A DNA stretch of 7,515 bases, from positions 1 to 7,515 of the forward strand of contig PXDM01000288.1 in the NCBI GenBank assembly GCA_003565055.1. The letters run 5' to 3'. This DNA comes from Paracoccaceae bacterium. Its GTDB lineage: Bacteria > Pseudomonadota > Alphaproteobacteria > Rhodobacterales > Rhodobacteraceae. The notes below the pieces were generated by a model that ran no database searches, had not been told where the DNA came from, and saw only the letters and a list, made by a program, of their open reading frames with translations. The position numbers were made by a program, and so were the translations under genes. Positions within the stretch are counted from its first letter, which is position 1. Every line of letters starts with the position of its first letter. Shown here piece by piece: positions 1 through 6,801 of this stretch.

Positions 1-3000
1 GCCAATCGCTGGACAGCCAAGGGCTGGCGGCGCGAAGTCGTGATCCCCGCGCCCTTGCGCCGTGGTCTGCATCGGCTGCGGCTGCAGTTTGACAGGGTGC
101 GCGCTCTGGGCGTGCGGGTGACGATTCATCTCGACGATGCTTGTCTCGCGACACTGGACGCGCTGCCCCGCCTGGACCGCGCGGGTCGCCTCGGACTGCG
201 TCATGGCTTTCCCGGACTTGCGGATCTGGGCTGGATGACATGGCCGGACGGTCTGCAGAGCCTGCGCATCCTGGAGCCCGCGCCCGAAGGCCAGTTGATG
301 CTGAATGCACGGTTTGAGTTGGTCCTGCGAACGCGCTGCGCGGCACCTGTGCTCAGTCTGAATGCAGATGGTGAGACGCGCCCGTTTCTGCGGCTGGAAG
401 CCGGGTCCGATGGGTGCGGCGCTGACTGTTTCGTAGCGCCTGTGCCAGGGCGGGTCTGGCGCGGAGCTGCGATGGGCCCGGTCACGCTCTGCGCGAATGA
501 CGACACAGGGGCCGAGATTGCGCAACTGGTGCTGACGCGCGATCACCTGAACGCCATGTTGCAGGCCCCATCAGCAGAATGGCTCGCGCAGTATGATCAG
601 TTCGCGCGGTTGCAGATGCTCGAACATGTCCATTTTGCGGACCTCTGGTCTGTACTTCCCGATGAGCTCAGCCAGCGCCTGCATCAAACAGCCAGCCGCT
701 ATCACAAAGCCGGTTTCGCCCCGCCTCTCAGCGCCAACCTGCCCGTGCCACGGGCCCGTCTGCCCGGTCGCGCCGCGCGCGCCTGCGATGGCTTCCACCG
801 TGCGATATCACAGCCAGATGCCGGCCCAGCCACCGCAATCTTCGCAGCGATGGTCGCGACGCACCGCCTCTCTGGTCCCGAAATCGGCCAGCTTGCCTTT
901 CTCTTGTCTGAGTGGTTCTGCCTGCATGCCGACCCTTGCGAGCTTGTCCGATGCAGCGCGGATCACGGGGTCTTTCCTGTGCCGGACAAGCGGCAGATCT
1001 GGATGCAGACGGCAGCGCTGCCGCTGATCTGGGCACAGGGCGACTGGGCGGCGTGCGAGAGAATCCTGAAGAATCTGCCGAATGGAGGCGCTGACTGGAT
1101 CGTAACCCCGGCCCTTGGATGGTGCGCGCAGGCCATTGCGACAGGCAAGCCTGATCTCACGGGACGCCAGCCGCAGGCCAGTCTGCGCCATGAAATGGGC
1201 CTCGCGCTGCTCGACGCCGTGGCCCGAAAGGCAGATGCTTATATGGCACAGACGAGTTGTTCACGGCTGATCGAAGGTGTGCTGGATCTTCTCGATGCGA
1301 GGACATGCTTTCCTGACGCGGTTCAGCAAAGATACCGGGACCTTGTGCTGCGGGCCTACGGGCTCTGCCCTGATTTCTGGGCCGCTTTTGATGCGCGCGA
1401 TCCTGCGCACATGCCAGCAGGGTTGGGCCCATGGCGGGTGGCTTTCGCGGCGGTGTATGCGTCCTGCCTTGCGCGGGATAGGCCCGGTATCGCGCGACAT
1501 GCTCAGCCCTTCCTGTCGCGTCCCATTGCCGGGAATGCAACACTGCGCCGCCTCGCTCTCTCTATGCGGGCGCTGCCTGTGGATGGCGCTGGCCTGCCGG
1601 ACACCGCTGCGCTGATTGCCCACGCGACCGATGGCGAGATCAATGAGGCCGCGTTGCGCTGGCTGGCATTCCCGCGCAGCGATGCTCAGCGCGCGACGTT
1701 GCCACTGACCTGCGAGACACCTGTGCATCGCGCCGCTTGCGCCGGGCTGCGCGCTGCATCGCCCGACATTTCGCGTCCGCCCATGGCGCAGGCGCAGCAG
1801 AGGCTGGCGCAGATGCACGCAGAGCTTGCCGATATGCGCTTTCTCTGCGCAACAGATATCGACGCGCTGATTGCCGCTGCACAACCGCTTTTCGGCCCAC
1901 AGGGCGGCGCCGTCGGGGTGCCTGTCCTCCTGTCGATGGCGGAGCGCTTGTCACGCCGCGGCCAGCGTGATCTCGCGCAGCGCTGCGTGGCCGCCTGTCT
2001 GCCCGCCCTTGAGAGCGCAGAAATACGGCGCGCGCCTGCGGTGGTCCTCGCCTTGGCCCGTTTCGTGGCGCTCTGTCCGGATGCGGGGCTACGTGCAGCG
2101 CTGGAGCCGCGCGCCCTGTCCTCTATGACGCCAGCCCCGCCCGATCGCGAGGACCCACAGGCCGCGCGGCTGCGCGCGATCTCCGATCCGCTTGCGGATA
2201 CGGTCGTGGCAGTGATCTCTTGCCATGCCTATCTGAAAACACGGGTCCCTGAGGCCATGTCGGCTTGGGGTGACAGTCTGGCGCAACGCGGCGTTCCCGT
2301 GATCACGGTCGTCGGGCGCGCGCCCGGCCAGCCGCCCGGTATCGGCCCCCGCTTTGACGGTCAGCTTCTGCAACTCGACGCGCCGGATGATTACGAGGGC
2401 CTGCCGCAAAAGAGCCTTGCGCTGATCGAATGGGCGCTCACGCAGACGCGGTTCGGGCGCATCTTCAAGATTGATGATGATTGTTTTCTGGATGGTCAGA
2501 CCTTCTTCGCCGATCTGGCTTTCCTCAACACGCGCTATTTCGGTCGCCCGCTGCGGCGCGCATTCGGTGAGATGGATCGCAGCTGGCATATGGCACATGC
2601 GCGCAGCGCGCGTGGGCGCTTTGAACTGGATAAATCGCCCGAGCCTGCGGGTTATGCCGATGGCGCGACTGGCTATATCCTGACCCGGCAGGCCATGGCC
2701 GCTGTGGTGGCCGAACGCGACGGCGCGCAGGGGCGGGCGCTCGAACAGGTCTCGTTCATGGAAGACAAGCTCGTGGGCGATCTTCTGGCGCTGGCCGGGA
2801 TCGAGGTGAGCGGGCCGAATTACGATCTGGCAGTTTTCCGGCGGTCAGCCCCGGACCTGCCGCCAGTGTCGCAATTTCACTGCGGCTTCCTGCCCTTCGC
2901 GGGTTCCGGCATCAAGCTCGCGCATCTCGATTCGGGTGGGGCACCGCGCGCGGCGCGCGAAGCGCTGCGCTCCCCCTGGCCGCAGCCGATGAAAATCTGG

Positions 3001-4065
3001 CCCCTGTCGCGGCCTGCCGGGCTGGGCTGGGCGCGTCATGGGCTCGACCTGATCAGCCCGCCCGAACATCTGGCGCGCGCCGAGGCAGCCGAGGTCGCCG
3101 TCATCGCGGTGATGCGCAATGAGCTTTTCGTGCTGGAGCATTTTCTGTCGCATTACCGTGGCCTCGGCGTCGGCGGGTTCCTGATTGTCGATAATGGTTC
3201 CGATGACGGCACGCTGGAATGTCTGCGCGACCAGCCCGATGTCGCTGTCTTCTCGACCGATACGCCCTATCGCGACTCGGCCTATGGTGTTCTCTGGCAG
3301 GAGGCGCTGCTCGCGCAGTTTCGCATGGGGCAATGGTCGCTGGTCGCTGATGCGGATGAACTTGCCTTCTGGTCCCTGCCCGATGCGCATGGGAAGGTGC
3401 ATGGCGATCTGCCCGCCTTGCTTCGCGGCCCGGAATTCTCCGGGGCCGAGGCGGTGCGGCTCAGGATGTTCGATCTCTATCCCAAAGGCCCGCTCTCGGA
3501 CATCCGCTTCACCCGCGCCCCGTTTCTGGAGGCCGATCATGTCGAGCGAAGCCCTTTCCGCACGGATTGGCAGGGGCGTGGGCCATGGTCCAACGCCCAG
3601 ACGCTCACCAGCGCGCTGCGCCACCGGCTGGTGGCAGAAGCGGGTCACCCGGCGCGCGCGAGCCTCTTTGTGGCCCAGAAATATGCCCTGCTGCGCTATC
3701 ACCCGTTCATGCGGCTCTCGACGGGCCTGCATTACATCGCAGGCACACAGGTGGCTGAACGCGAGCTTGGGTTTGCGCATTTCAAATATCACGCCCAGTT
3801 TCATGCCAAGGCGCAGGCCGAGGTCGCGCGGGCGCAGCATTTCAACAATGCCGAGGAATATCGCAACTATCTCTTGATGCTGGCCGAGGGGCGCGACCGG
3901 CTCTTCGATCCGGCGCTCTCTGTCAGGCTGCACGACTGCCCTGATCTGCGCGCGATTTGTGCGCTGCCACCCAAAGCGGATCCGCCGCGTTCCTTGAGCG
4001 CGCCGCGCAGGTCACAGCCGTCTGCAGCCGCAGGGGCCGGAAGTGAACTCACGGCAGAAGCATGA
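1..4065 (+). CDS. Large two-domain glycosyltransferase, 5' partial
   Basis: Probably transfers sugars onto a surface or secreted glycan; acceptor and donor cannot be read from the sequence. The frame is open to base 1, so the gene most likely starts outside the window. The first possible start is a GTG at 40 with no good ribosome binding site; residue numbers below count from it. Residues 1-187 look beta-rich, and 188-690 are helical with many Ala, Leu and Arg and no recognised motif. From about 721 to 952 is a GT31/galactosyltransferase-like domain, with FKIDDDCF (DDD 812-814), DGATGYIL (874-881) and an acidic MEDKLVGD (907-914) like the family's ED-V motif. From about 1018 to 1290 is a GT2-like domain (Glyco_tranf_2_4 type) with MRNE (1025-1028), VDNGSDDGT (1050-1058) and DADE (1104-1107). 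The tail is Pro/Ala/Ser-rich. No signal peptide or membrane segment is evident in the visible part, so a cytoplasmic site is inferred. The domain calls are fairly sure, the specific activity is not. Confidence 0.85.
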   Translation, partial: ANRWTAKGWRREVVIPAPLRRGLHRLRLQFDRVRALGVRVTIHLDDACLATLDALPRLDRAGRLGLRHGFPGLADLGWMTWPDGLQSLRILEPAPEGQLMLNARFELVLRTRCAAPVLSLNADGETRPFLRLEAGSDGCGADCFVAPVPGRVWRGAAMGPVTLCANDDTGAEIAQLVLTRDHLNAMLQAPSAEWLAQYDQFARLQMLEHVHFADLWSVLPDELSQRLHQTASRYHKAGFAPPLSANLPVPRARLPGRAARACDGFHRAISQPDAGPATAIFAAMVATHRLSGPEIGQLAFLLSEWFCLHADPCELVRCSADHGVFPVPDKRQIWMQTAALPLIWAQGDWAACERILKNLPNGGADWIVTPALGWCAQAIATGKPDLTGRQPQASLRHEMGLALLDAVARKADAYMAQTSCSRLIEGVLDLLDARTCFPDAVQQRYRDLVLRAYGLCPDFWAAFDARDPAHMPAGLGPWRVAFAAVYASCLARDRPGIARHAQPFLSRPIAGNATLRRLALSMRALPVDGAGLPDTAALIAHATDGEINEAALRWLAFPRSDAQRATLPLTCETPVHRAACAGLRAASPDISRPPMAQAQQRLAQMHAELADMRFLCATDIDALIAAAQPLFGPQGGAVGVPVLLSMAERLSRRGQRDLAQRCVAACLPALESAEIRRAPAVVLALARFVALCPDAGLRAALEPRALSSMTPAPPDREDPQAARLRAISDPLADTVVAVISCHAYLKTRVPEAMSAWGDSLAQRGVPVITVVGRAPGQPPGIGPRFDGQLLQLDAPDDYEGLPQKSLALIEWALTQTRFGRIFKIDDDCFLDGQTFFADLAFLNTRYFGRPLRRAFGEMDRSWHMAHARSARGRFELDKSPEPAGYADGATGYILTRQAMAAVVAERDGAQGRALEQVSFMEDKLVGDLLALAGIEVSGPNYDLAVFRRSAPDLPPVSQFHCGFLPFAGSGIKLAHLDSGGAPRAAREALRSPWPQPMKIWPLSRPAGLGWARHGLDLISPPEHLARAEAAEVAVIAVMRNELFVLEHFLSHYRGLGVGGFLIVDNGSDDGTLECLRDQPDVAVFSTDTPYRDSAYGVLWQEALLAQFRMGQWSLVADADELAFWSLPDAHGKVHGDLPALLRGPEFSGAEAVRLRMFDLYPKGPLSDIRFTRAPFLEADHVERSPFRTDWQGRGPWSNAQTLTSALRHRLVAEAGHPARASLFVAQKYALLRYHPFMRLSTGLHYIAGTQVAERELGFAHFKYHAQFHAKAQAEVARAQHFNNAEEYRNYLLMLAEGRDRLFDPALSVRLHDCPDLRAICALPPKADPPRSLSAPRRSQPSAAAGAGSELTAEA

Positions 4066-4133
4066 TGTCTCCGGGGCAGGTAGGGTGCTTGCCACGCCCT
4101 GTCACCGACTGCGTGACCTTCACACCCTGAACC
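4066..4133. terminator. Possible bidirectional terminator between convergent genes
   Basis: This short gap lies between the stops of the glycosyltransferase and the oxidoreductase. It holds a perfect 5-bp hairpin, GTCAC (4101-4105) and GTGAC (4113-4117), with a 7-base loop. This sits inside an outer inverted repeat, AGGGTG (4082-4087) and CACCCT (4123-4128). An alternative pairing, AGGG with CCCT at 4096-4099, competes with it. There is no T-run on either strand, so it is not a textbook intrinsic terminator. Its position between convergent genes is the main argument. Confidence 0.35.
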
Positions 4134-5162
4134 TCAGGCCAAATCAAAACCCTCCGGGATGCGGTTTATACCGTCCAGCACCAGATCGGCCATGATCTCG
4201 GCCAGAGCCGGGGCCATGGCAAAGCCGATCTTGAACCCGCCATTGAACACGAACTGCCCGTCCCGTCCCGGCCAGACCCCCATCAGCGGCGCACGCGACA
4301 TCGCGCGCGGGCGCACCCCGGCCCAGCGCGCGACCTCGGATGCGGCACGCAGCGCCGGGCAGAGCGCGCGGGCCTTGTCCAACAGCAGATCGCATTGCGC
4401 ATCCGTGGAGGCCGGGTCTGTGAAATCACGCTCGCTGGTCGATCCGATGGCCACTGTGCCATCCGCATGGGGCACGATATGTAGCCCGTCGGCGAAAATC
4501 TGCGGCGCATCCGGGCAAGGCAAGGCGAGGGAGAGCGACTGCCCCTTCACGCCCGACCCCATCTTGCGGCCCAGATCCGCCGAGAGCATCTCCAGCCCGT
4601 CATGGCCCGTCGCCCAGACCACGCGCGCGCCGGGAGGGGGCGTCTCCCCGCACTCGATCCGCCCCCCGAGCGCATCAAGCGCGGCCACCAGCGCGGCACA
4701 GGCGCGGCGCGGATGCAGTCGCGCGCTCAGCGTATCATGGACAACCCAGCCCGAGGGGGCCTGCAGCGCCAGCCCCGGCGCAGCCTCGGCGCGGATCACC
4801 TGCCAGCGCGCAAATCCCTGCCACAGATCGCGGGCCTGCGCGGCACGGGCATGGGCGAGATCAAGCTTGTCCTCGGCCACAGGTTGCACCCGGCCCAGGC
4901 GGGCATAGCCCGGATCGACGCCCCCGCACCCCGCGACATCGGCCCAGAAGGCCCCGGCCGCGCGCAGCGCGTCGAATTGCATCGCTTTCTTGGCGTTCCA
5001 GTTTTCCGGCACATGCGGGGCCAAAGCCCCCACGAGCCCGCCGCTCGACCCGGCCCCCGGCGCGCGTTTCTCGATCACCCGCACTGACGCCCCGCGCCGT
5101 GCCGCGACATAGGCCAGCGCCAGCCCGAACACGCCTGCGCCCATGATGGTCAGATCGGCCAT
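4134..5162 (-). CDS. FAD-dependent oxidoreductase, DAO family; likely MnmC(o)-type tRNA cmnm5U34 oxidoreductase
   Basis: A 342-residue cytoplasmic flavoenzyme. The N-terminus has the dinucleotide-binding GAGVFG (GxGxxG, residues 8-13), followed by an acidic E31 at the end of the second strand. GSSGGLVGALAPH resembles the FAD-contact loop of the DAO family, and the C-terminal FNGGFKIGFAMAP fits its closing FAD motif. Divergence from mnmD across a 58-base gap suggests that it supplies the oxidase half of MnmC, converting cmnm5(s2)U34 to nm5(s2)U34 in tRNA. In E. coli the two halves are one polypeptide with the methyltransferase first. The start was chosen at 5162 because GGGGGA lies about 6 bases upstream of it; in-frame ATGs at 5168, 5177 and 5207 would give longer forms, of which the last would leave only 13 bases before mnmD. 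DAO family membership is clear. The tRNA role is inferred from context, and a glycine-oxidase or ThiO-like amino acid oxidase remains possible. Confidence 0.85.
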   Translation of the reverse strand: MADLTIMGAGVFGLALAYVAARRGASVRVIEKRAPGAGSSGGLVGALAPHVPENWNAKKAMQFDALRAAGAFWADVAGCGGVDPGYARLGRVQPVAEDKLDLAHARAAQARDLWQGFARWQVIRAEAAPGLALQAPSGWVVHDTLSARLHPRRACAALVAALDALGGRIECGETPPPGARVVWATGHDGLEMLSADLGRKMGSGVKGQSLSLALPCPDAPQIFADGLHIVPHADGTVAIGSTSERDFTDPASTDAQCDLLLDKARALCPALRAASEVARWAGVRPRAMSRAPLMGVWPGRDGQFVFNGGFKIGFAMAPALAEIMADLVLDGINRIPEGFDLA

Positions 5163-5220
5163 TGTCATTTCCCCCATGCCCCGGCAAGACTGCGGGACAT
5201 GTGACACAGAGCGGGCGAAG
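5163..5220. promoter_or_regulatory. Divergent intergenic region, presumed bidirectional promoter
   Basis: With the chosen starts, only 58 bases separate the oxidoreductase from mnmD, so the promoters for both directions must lie here or overlap the coding starts. I see no convincing -35/-10 pair on either strand. The region includes the GGGGGA ribosome binding site of the minus-strand gene, a short inverted repeat TGCC-CC-GGCA (5177-5186), and an ACATGT palindrome (5197-5202). The promoter call rests on gene arrangement, not on motifs. Confidence 0.35.
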
Positions 5221-5874
5221 ATGCACGACCAGCATGCGCGACTGGACTGGAAGGACGGGGCGATTCCCGTCTCGACCCGGTTCGACGATCCCTATTTCTC
5301 GCTCCAGAGCGGGCTGGAGGAGACGCGCCATGTCTTCCTGCGCGGCAATGGTCTGCCCGAGCGCGCCCGCCCCGGTTTCCACATCGCGGAGCTGGGCTTC
5401 GGCACGGGGCTGAACCTGCTCGCGACAGCGGGGGTGCTGCAAGACGGCCCCATCTACTTCACCAGTTTCGAAGCCTTCCCGATGCAGCCCGAGGACATGG
5501 CCCGCGCGCTTTCGGCCTTCCCGGACCTGCCCAGCGCCGAACTGGTCGCCCAATGGCGCAGGGGCGCGCGCCAGTTTCGTCTCGGTGCGCTGGAGGTCGA
5601 GATCATCTTGGGCGACGCGCGCGAAACCCTGCCGGGCTGGAAGGGGCGCGCGGATGCCTGGTATCTCGACGGGTTCGCGCCTGCGAAAAATCCTGAACTC
5701 TGGTGCGATGCGCTGATGGCAGAGGTGGGCGCGCATACCGCCCCCGGCGGCACATTCGCGACCTATACGGCGGCGGGCCATGTCCGCCGCGCGCTTGACA
5801 AGGCCGGGTTCGAGGTCACCCGCACCCCCGGTTTCGGGCGCAAGCGGCATATGAGCAGCGGGCGCCTGCGATGA
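5221..5874 (+). CDS. mnmD: tRNA (5-methylaminomethyl-2-thiouridine)(34) methyltransferase MnmD
   Basis: A 217-residue SAM-dependent methyltransferase of the MnmC2/MnmD (DUF752) family. It adds the methyl group to nm5(s2)U34 in the anticodon of certain tRNAs, the last step of mnm5(s2)U synthesis. The sequence follows the N-terminal domain of E. coli MnmC closely: RFDDPYFS (20-27), GLEETRHVFL (31-40), the SAM-binding ELGFGTGLN (57-65), the hallmark YLDGFAPAKNPELW (148-161), and GFGRKRHM (204-211) near the C-terminus. The length matches a stand-alone enzyme with no fused oxidase; a DAO oxidoreductase encoded divergently next door probably supplies that activity. The start at 5221 was chosen because it begins just before the conserved region and leaves a gap for the divergent gene. 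In-frame ATGs at 5143 and 5176 would add an unconserved leader, the first of them overlapping the neighbour. The ribosome binding site is weak. The stop overlaps the next gene by 4 bases. Confidence 0.93.
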   Translation: MHDQHARLDWKDGAIPVSTRFDDPYFSLQSGLEETRHVFLRGNGLPERARPGFHIAELGFGTGLNLLATAGVLQDGPIYFTSFEAFPMQPEDMARALSAFPDLPSAELVAQWRRGARQFRLGALEVEIILGDARETLPGWKGRADAWYLDGFAPAKNPELWCDALMAEVGAHTAPGGTFATYTAAGHVRRALDKAGFEVTRTPGFGRKRHMSSGRLR

Positions 5875-6740
5875 GCCCGCAAAACAACACGCTGGGCATC
5901 TGGCTGATGGTGGCAACCGCCTTCATCTTCGCGCTGCAGGACGGGCTGTCGCGCCATCTGGCGGGCGAATACAATGTCTTCATGATCATCATGATCCGCT
6001 ACTGGTTCTTCGCCAGTTTCGTGATCGTGGTCGCGGCGCGCAAGGCCGGCGGCATCCGGCAGGCGGCGGCGACGAAACAGCCCGTCTTGCAGGCCTTTCG
6101 CGGCCTGCTTCTGGCGCTGGAGGTCTGCGTGATGGTCACGGCCTTCGTGGTGCTGGGCCTCGTCGAGAGCCATGCGGTCTTTGCGGTCTATCCGCTGCTG
6201 ATCGCGGCCCTGTCCGGGCCGATCCTCGGCGAACAGGTCGGCTGGCGGCGCTGGGCCGCCATCGGCATCGGGCTTATAGGCGTGCTGATCATCCTGCAGC
6301 CGGGCGTCGGCGTGTTTCAGCCTGCAGCGCTGATCCCGCTGCTGGCGGCCTTCATGTTCGCGCTCTACGGGCTTTTGACGCGCTATGTCGCGCGGCAGGA
6401 CAGCGCGGCGGTGAGCTTTTTCTGGACCGGCACGACCGGCGCGGTCGCCATGACGCTGATTGGCATCTGGTTCTGGGAGCCGATGGCGCAGGGTGACTGG
6501 CTCTGGATGGGGCTTCTTTGCGTCACCTCGGCCTTCAGCCATTTCCTGCTGATCCGCGCCTATGAGGTCGCCGAGGCGAGTGCGGTGCAACCCTTTGCCT
6601 ATCTGCAACTGCCTTTCGCCGCGGGTCTGGGCGTTCTGGCCTTTGCCGAGACATTGCGCGCGAATGTGATGATCGGGGCAGGCGTCGTGGTCGCGGCGGG
6701 GCTGTTCACGCTGTGGCGCGCGCGGGTGAAAGCGGGCTGA
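5871..6740 (+). CDS. EamA/DMT-superfamily inner-membrane transporter
   Basis: A 289-residue, strongly hydrophobic protein with about ten predicted transmembrane helices, the usual size for the drug/metabolite transporter superfamily. It reads as two EamA repeats, roughly residues 8-140 and 150-285. The first repeat has the typical pattern of a helix carrying FALQDGLSRHL, a short basic loop, an FRGLLLALEV helix and a PLLIAALSGPILGE segment. The second ends with PFAYLQLPFAAGLGVLAFAE, as in EamA proteins of the RhaT/YdcZ-like type. The substrate cannot be deduced; family members export amino acids, metabolites or other small molecules. The ATG overlaps the mnmD stop (ATGA), so translation is probably coupled and the two genes share a transcript. 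The ribosome binding site before it is poor, which fits coupling. No functional tie to tRNA modification is visible. Confidence 0.9.
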   Translation: MSPQNNTLGIWLMVATAFIFALQDGLSRHLAGEYNVFMIIMIRYWFFASFVIVVAARKAGGIRQAAATKQPVLQAFRGLLLALEVCVMVTAFVVLGLVESHAVFAVYPLLIAALSGPILGEQVGWRRWAAIGIGLIGVLIILQPGVGVFQPAALIPLLAAFMFALYGLLTRYVARQDSAAVSFFWTGTTGAVAMTLIGIWFWEPMAQGDWLWMGLLCVTSAFSHFLLIRAYEVAEASAVQPFAYLQLPFAAGLGVLAFAETLRANVMIGAGVVVAAGLFTLWRARVKAG

Positions 6741-6745
6741 GCGGA

Positions 6746-6774
6746 TTGCACCTGTGGCCTGCGCGTCCTAAAGT
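6746..6774 (+). promoter_or_regulatory. Weak candidate promoter for the spermidine synthase-type gene
   Basis: In the 61-base gap after the transporter, TTGCAC (6746-6751) and TAAAGT (6769-6774) are separated by 17 bases. They match the sigma-70 consensus at three of six and four of six positions. This is a weak candidate; read-through from the mnmD operon is equally possible, since no clear terminator follows the transporter. Confidence 0.2.
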
Positions 6775-6801
6775 CGGCCCAAGGGAGAGATGGGAGATCT
6801 C

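Noticed and set aside
40..42. GTG at 40 as the true start of the large glycosyltransferase
   Set aside because: The frame is open without a stop to base 1, the upstream codons read as plausible protein, and there is no ribosome binding site at a good distance, so a start outside the window is more likely.
2089..2598. Minus-strand open frame of 169 codons opposite the GT31-like domain
   Set aside because: It is an antisense shadow of the region carrying the DDD motif, and its composition is not protein-like.
3185..3877. Plus-strand frame-shifted open frame of 230 codons inside the GT2-like domain
   Set aside because: It is out of frame with the motif-bearing protein and is Arg/Ser/Pro-rich without domain features. 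No sign of a real frameshift was seen, since the main frame continues intact across the region.
2845..3933. Long minus-strand open frame of 362 codons opposite the second glycosyltransferase domain
   Set aside because: The plus-strand frame carries clear glycosyltransferase motifs. The antisense product is rich in Arg, Gln, Glu and His without a coherent domain, as expected when high-GC coding sequence is read on the opposite strand.
4861..5916. Minus-strand open frame of 351 codons spanning mnmD and the oxidoreductase start
   Set aside because: It covers two genes with recognisable motifs in other frames and shows no domain of its own.
5763..6608. Minus-strand open frame of 281 codons opposite the EamA transporter
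   Set aside because: The translation is a low-complexity run of Arg, Asp, His and Gln, the typical shadow of hydrophobic membrane codons. The plus-strand transporter explains the region.
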